A DNA stretch of 64,000 nucleotides, from positions 11,014,959 to 11,078,958 of the forward strand of contig JASWHV010000017.1 of NCBI GenBank assembly GCA_030760725.1. Reading direction: 5' to 3'. Origin of the DNA: Neostapfia colusana. Its lineage: Eukaryota > Streptophyta > Magnoliopsida > Poales > Poaceae. The position numbers and the translations under genes are program-made. Of the stretch, positions 58,601 to 64,000 are shown in pieces (position 1 is the first letter of the stretch; every line of letters starts with the position of its first letter). A model generated the notes under the pieces. The model had not been told where the DNA came from and ran no database searches. It saw only the letters and a program-made list of their open reading frames with translations.

Positions 58601-61600
58601 AAATTGGAAAAGTTGGGGAAAAATTAATGATCTCGGGTCCTTGGACGGTGGACTGGACCTTGACGGAGTACACGTTCGGATGGTGCAACAGGATGGTTTT
58701 GCATGCGCGGATGGCCATCTGGGTCAAAATCGAGAAAGTCAGTAAATTTCGGTAAAACTCACAAACTCTGTCCCGAGAAGCCAAACGCGACCTTGACGGA
58801 ATACATGTCCGGATGGTGCAACTTGATGATTTTTTCATATGCTATCTAAGTCGTAGACAGAAAAGTCGGGAAAACTAACAAACTGGGGCACCGGGCAGCC
58901 GGACGGGGACCTTTATGGAATGCACCTCCGGACGGTGCAATTTGATGGTTTTGCGTGTGCGGATGGCCTTCTGGGTCAAAATCGGGAAAGCGGGGAAAGT
59001 AGTCAGTAAAACTCATGAACTCGGATCCAGGATAGTTGGACGGGACACTAACAAAATGCACGTCGGCACGCTGCAACTTGATTGTTTTGCATGCGCGGAT
59101 GGCCATCTGGGTCAAAATAAGGAAAGTCAGTTAAAACAAACTCGAGTCCCACGAGGCCGGACGGGACCTTGATGTAAGTCACGTTCGTTCAGTGCAACTT
59201 GATGGTTTCGCATGCACGGATGACGATCTGGGTTTAAATTAGGAACGTCGGCCAAACTCACGAACTTGGGTCCCGGGTGGCCGAACGGGACCTTGATGGA
59301 ATAAACGTCCAGATGGTGTAACTTGAGTGTTTTGTATGTGTGGATGGCCATCTGGATCAAAACTGGAAAAGTCGGTATTACTCTCAAACTCGGGTCTCGG
59401 ATGGCTGGACGGGGCCCTGACGAAATACACATCCGGACGGTGCAACTTCATGATTTTGCATCCGCAGATAGCCATCTGGGTCGAGATTGGAAGGATGGCG
59501 AAAACTCACAAACTTGGTCTCGGTCGGCCGTACAGGACCTAGATGGAATACACGTTCGGACGGGTTTTACATGCACAGATAGCCATCTGGGTCGAAACTG
59601 GGAAAGTTAGGAAAATTAATAAACTCGGGTCTCGAGACGGCGGACTGGACCTTGACGGAATACACGTTCGGATAGTGCAACAGGATGGTTTTGCATGCGC
59701 GGATGGTCATCTGGGACAAAATCGAGAAAATTGGTAAATTTGGTAAAACTCACAAACTCTGTCCCGGGAATCCGGACGCGACCTTGACGGAATACATGTC
59801 CGGATGGTGCAAATTAATGGTTTTGCATGTGCGGATGGCTATCTAGGTCGTAGACAGAAAGTCAGAAAAACTAACAAACTGGGGCGCCGGGTAGCCGGAC
59901 GCGACCCTGACGGAATACATGGCCGGATGGTGCAACTTGATGGTTTTGCATGTGCGGATGGCCATCAGGGTCAAAATTGGGAAAGTGGGAAAAGTCAGTA
60001 AAACTCACGAACTCGGGTCTAGGGTGGTTGGACGGGACATTAAACAAAATGCACGTCTGGACGCTGCAACTTGATTGTTTTGAATGCGTGGATGGCCATC
60101 TGGGTCAAAATCAGGAAAGTTAGTAAGACAAACTCGAGTCCCGGGAGGCCGGACGGGGACCTTGATGTAAGTTACGTCCGTTCAGTGCAACTTGATGGTT
60201 TCGCATGAACGGATGGAGATCTGGATTGAAATTAGGAACGTCGGCCAAACTCACGAACTCGGGTCCCCGGTGGCCCGAACGGGACCTTGACGGAATAAAC
60301 GTCCGGATGATGTAACTTGAGTGTTTTGTATGCACGGATGGCCATCTGGATCAAAACCTGGAAAGTCGGTATAACTCTCAAACCCGGGTCTCGGGCGTCC
60401 GGACGGGGCCTTGACGAAATATACATCCGGACGGTGCAACTTCATGGTTTTGCATCCGCGGATGGCCATCTAGGTCGAGATAGGAAGGCTCGGGAAAAAT
60501 CACAAACTCGGGTCTCGGGCGGCCGGACAGGACCTAGATGGAATACACGTTCGGACGGTGCAACTTGATAATTTTACATGCGCGGATGACCATCTGGGTC
60601 GAAATTGGGAAAGTTGGAAAAATTAATGACCTCGGGTCCCGGGACGGCGGATTGGACCTTGACAGAATACTCGTTCGTATGGTGCAACTGGATGATTTTG
60701 CATGCGCGGACGGCCATCTGGGTCAAAATCGAGAAAGTCGGTAAATTCGGTAAAACTCACAAACTTTGTCCCAGGAAGCCGGACGCGACCTTGACGGAAT
60801 ACATGTCCGGATGGTGCAACTTGACGGTTTTGCATTTGTGGATGGCCGTCTAGGTCGTAGACAGAAAAGTCAGCAAAACTCACAAACTGGGGCGCCGGGC
60901 AACCGGACGGGACCTTTACAGAATACACCTCCGGACGGGTGCAATTTGATGGTTTTGCGTGTACGGATGGCCATCTAGCTCGAAATCGGGAAAGTGGCGA
61001 AAGTCAGTAAAATTCACGAACTCGGGTCTAGGGTGATTGAAAGGGACATTAACAAAATGCACGTCTGGACGCTGCAACTTGATTCTTTTGCATGCGCGGA
61101 TGGCCATCTGAGTCAAAATCAGGAAAGTCGGTAAGACAAACTCGAGTCCCGGGAGGCCGGACGGGGACCTTGATGTAAGTCACGTCCGTTCAGTGCAACT
61201 TAATGGTTTCGCATGCACGGATGGCAATCTGAGTTGAAATTAGGAACGTCAGCCAAACTCACGAACTCGGGTCCCGGGTGGCCGGACGGAACCTTGACGG
61301 AATAAACGTCCGGATGGTGTAACTTGAGTGTTTTGTATGCGCGGATGGCCATCTGGATCAAAACCGAGAAAGTCGATATAACCCTCAAACTCGGGTCTCG
61401 TACGGCCGGACAGGGCCTTGACGAAATACACATCCGGACAGTGCAACTTCATGGTTTTCCATCCGCGGATGGCCATCTAGATCGAGATAGGAAGGCTCGG
61501 GAAAACTCACGAACTCGGGACCCGGGTGGCTGAACGGGACCTTGCTGGAATAAAAGTCCGGATGGTGTAACTTTAGTGTTTTTTATGCGCGGATGGCCAT

Positions 61601-62893
61601 CTGGGTCGAAATTGGGAATGTTTGGAAAGTTAATGACCTCAGTTCCCGGGACGGTGGACTGGAACTTGACAGAATACACGTTCGGATGGTGCAACTGGAT
61701 GGTTTTGCATGCGCGGATGTCCATCTGGGTCAAAATCGAGAAAGTTGGTAAATTCAGTAAAACTCACAAACTCTGTTCCAAGAAGCCGGACGCGTCCTTG
61801 ATAGAATACATGTCCAGATGGTGTAACTTGATGGTTTTGCATGTGCGGATGGCCATCTAGATCATAGACAGAAAAGTCAGGAAAACTCACAAGCTGGGGT
61901 GCCGGGCAGCCGGACGGGACCTTTACGGAATACACCTCCGGACGGTGCAACTTGATGGTTTTGCGTGTGCGGATGGCCATCTAGGTCGAAATCGGGAAAG
62001 TGGGGAAAGTCAGTAAAACTCACGAACTCGGGTCCAGGGTGGTTTGACGGGACATTAACAAAATGCACGTATGGATGCTGCAACTTGATTGTCTTGCATG
62101 CGCGGATGGCCATATGGGTCAAAATCATAAAAGTCAGTAAAACAAACTTGCGTCCCGGGAGGCTGGACGGGACCTTGATGTAAGTCACGTCCGTTCAGTG
62201 CAACTTGATGGTTTCGCATGCACGGATGGCGATCTGGGTTAAAATTAGGAACGTCGGCAAAACTCACGAACTCGGGTCCCGGGTGGCCGAATGGGACCTT
62301 GACGTAATAAACGTCCATATGGTGTAACTTGAGTGTTTTGTATGCGCGGATGGCCATCTGGATCGAAACCGGGAAAGTCGGTATGACTCTCAAACTCAGG
62401 TCTCGGGCGGCCATACAGGGCCTTGACGAAATACACATTCGAACGACGCAACTTCATGGTTTTGCATCCGCGGATGGCCATCTGGGTCGAGATAGGAAGG
62501 CTCCGGAAAACTCACAAACTCGGGTCTTGGGCGGCAGGACAGGATCTAGATGGAATACACGTTCGGACGGTGCAACTTGATGGTTTTACATGCGCGGATG
62601 GCCATCTGGTTCAAAATTGGGAAAGTTGGGAAAATTAATGAACTCGGGTCCCGGAACGGTGGACTGTACCTTGATGGAATACATGTTCGGATGGTGCAAC
62701 AGGATGGTTTTGCATGCGGGCTGTCTGAGTCAAAGTCGAGAAAGTCGGTAAATTCCGTAAAACTCATAAACTCTGTCCCGGGAAGCCGGACGCGACCTTG
62801 ATGGAATACAGGCCTGGATGGTGCAACTTGATGGTTTTGGATGTGCAGATGGCCTTCTAGGTCATAGACAGAAAAGTCGGGAAAACTCACAAA

Positions 62894-64000
62894 CTGGGTC
62901 GAAACTGGGAAAGTTAGGAAAATTAATAAACTCGGGTCCCGAGACGGCGGACTGGACCTTGACGGAGTACACGTCCGGATGGTGCAACAGGATGGTTTTG
63001 CATACGCGGATGGCCATCTGGGACAAAATCGAGAAAATCGGTAAATTCGATAAAACTCACAAACTCTGTCCCGAGAATCCAGACGCGACCTTGACGGAAT
63101 ACATGTCCGGATGGTGCAAATTAATGGTTTTGTATGTGCGGATGGCTATCTAGGTCGTAGACAGAAAGTCGGGAAAAATAACAAACTGGGGCGGCGGGCA
63201 GCCGGACGGGACCTTTACAGAATACAGCTCCGGACGGTGCAACTTGATGGTTTTGCGTGTGCGGATGACCATCTGGGTCGAAATCGGGAAAGTGGGGAAA
63301 GTCAGTGAAACTCATGAACTCGGGTCCAGGATGGTTGGACGGGACAATAACAAAATGCACGTCAGGACGCTGCAACTTGATTATTTTGCATGCGCGGATG
63401 GCCATCTGGGTCAAAATCAGAAAAGTCAGTAAAACAAACTCGAGTCCCGGGAGGATGGACGGGACCTTGATGTAAGTCACGTTCGTTCAGTGCAACTTGA
63501 TGGTTTCACATGCACGGATGGCGATCTGGGTTGAAATTAGGAACGTCGGCCAAACTCACGAACTCGGGTCCCGGGTGACCGAACGGGACCTTGACGGAAT
63601 AAACGTCCAGATGGAGTAACTTGAGTGTTTTTTATGCGCGGATGGCCATCTGGATCAAAACAAGTAAAGTCGGTATAACTCTCAAACTCGGGTCTCGGGC
63701 GGCCGGACGGGGCCTCTACAAAATACACATCCGGAGGTGCAACTTCTTGGTTTTGCATCCGCGGCTGGCCATCTGGGTCGAGATAGGATGGCTCGAGAAA
63801 ACTCACAAACTCGGGTCTCGGGCAGCCGGACAGGACCTAGATGGAATACACATACACGTTCAGATGGTGCAACTTGATGGTTTTACATGCGCGGATGGCC
63901 ATCTGGGTTGAAATTGGGAAAGTTGGTAAAATTAATGACCTCGGGTCCCAAGATGGCACACTGGACCTTGACAGAATACATGTTCGGATGGTGCAACCGG
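62894..64000. repeat. second copy of the recent intra-array duplication
   Basis: It begins at a chimeric monomer at about 62893-62899, where aaactggg of one monomer type runs into ctgggtcgaaactggg of another. From there to the window end it follows 54575-55681 exactly in register. Confidence 0.9.

Larger units (their letters stand above)
50005..64000. repeat. tandem satellite, block 2, eight-monomer higher-order repeat
   Basis: About 111 monomers of the same satellite as 13412-18430. The landmark monomer (gacattaacaaaatgcacgt, then gcaactt) has its gcaac at 50058, 51033, 52034, 53044, 54049, 55053, 56064, 57070, 58073, 59073, 60066, 61074, 62080 and 63372. The spacings are 975-1011 bp, except the last (1,292 bp), where a junction lies near 62894. 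Small deletions are seen at about 50205 and 59562. The block continues past the window end. Confidence 0.95.

Noticed and set aside
13412..64000. Dozens of open frames of 60-190 codons on both strands of the satellite, with similar peptides
   Set aside because: They recur at the monomer and HOR period on both strands and have no start context, domain or codon constraint. They are shadows of the repeat.
13412..64000. CENP-B-box-like sequence (ttcgttcagtgcaac) at one monomer boundary
   Set aside because: Only the first six bases resemble the box and the essential 3' part is missing. Plants are not known to use it.

Overview
This window looks like a (peri)centromeric stretch of a plant genome, most likely a grass. 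The basis is nested Ty3/gypsy LTR retrotransposons of plant type, initiator-tRNA-Met primer sites, a Tat-type element with a spliced antisense gene, a CRM-like element and a long tandem satellite. I see no ordinary host gene, rRNA, tRNA or CRISPR array. The grass assignment is inference from element style and GC-rich LTRs, not from a search.

The base layer is a satellite of ~121-133 bp monomers arranged as an eight-monomer higher-order repeat (HOR) of ~1,006 bp. It is visible at 13412-18430 and 50005-64000. The two blocks are one array split by a single 31.6-kb nested insertion flanked by a perfect 5-bp duplication (CTCGG). The array also shows a coarser ~5.0-kb cycle of five HORs and a nearly identical 1.1-kb duplication at an offset of 8,319 bp.

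Left of the array (6523-13411, minus strand) is a CRM-like chromovirus inserted in the satellite. Its reading frame runs about 124 bp into its own 3' LTR. That LTR is cut by Tat-type element B (visible at 4605-6522), which is followed on its left by another Tat-type element A (1-4604).

The insertion splitting the array is a Tekay/Del-like chromovirus with ~2.96-kb LTRs (18431-50004, plus strand). Its gag is interrupted by Tat-type element D (22308-32070), which itself contains a solo LTR (26714-29712) of the Tekay-like family. Its 3' LTR is interrupted by Tat-type element C (38923-49882, minus strand). Target-site duplications were found for the Tekay-like element (CTCGG), D (GAAGG), the solo LTR (CTGCC) and C (GTGGT).

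No element here looks autonomous. The Tekay-like pol carries four in-frame stops and a changed RT catalytic residue. The CRM-like pol has one stop and one frameshift. C and D have lost most of RT and integrase. C keeps an open 597-codon gag, a protease frame and, on the opposite strand, a two-exon gene with a Transposase_28-like ('putative gypsy type transposon') region and a long coiled coil. The features most worth following are this antisense gene and the multi-level satellite organisation.
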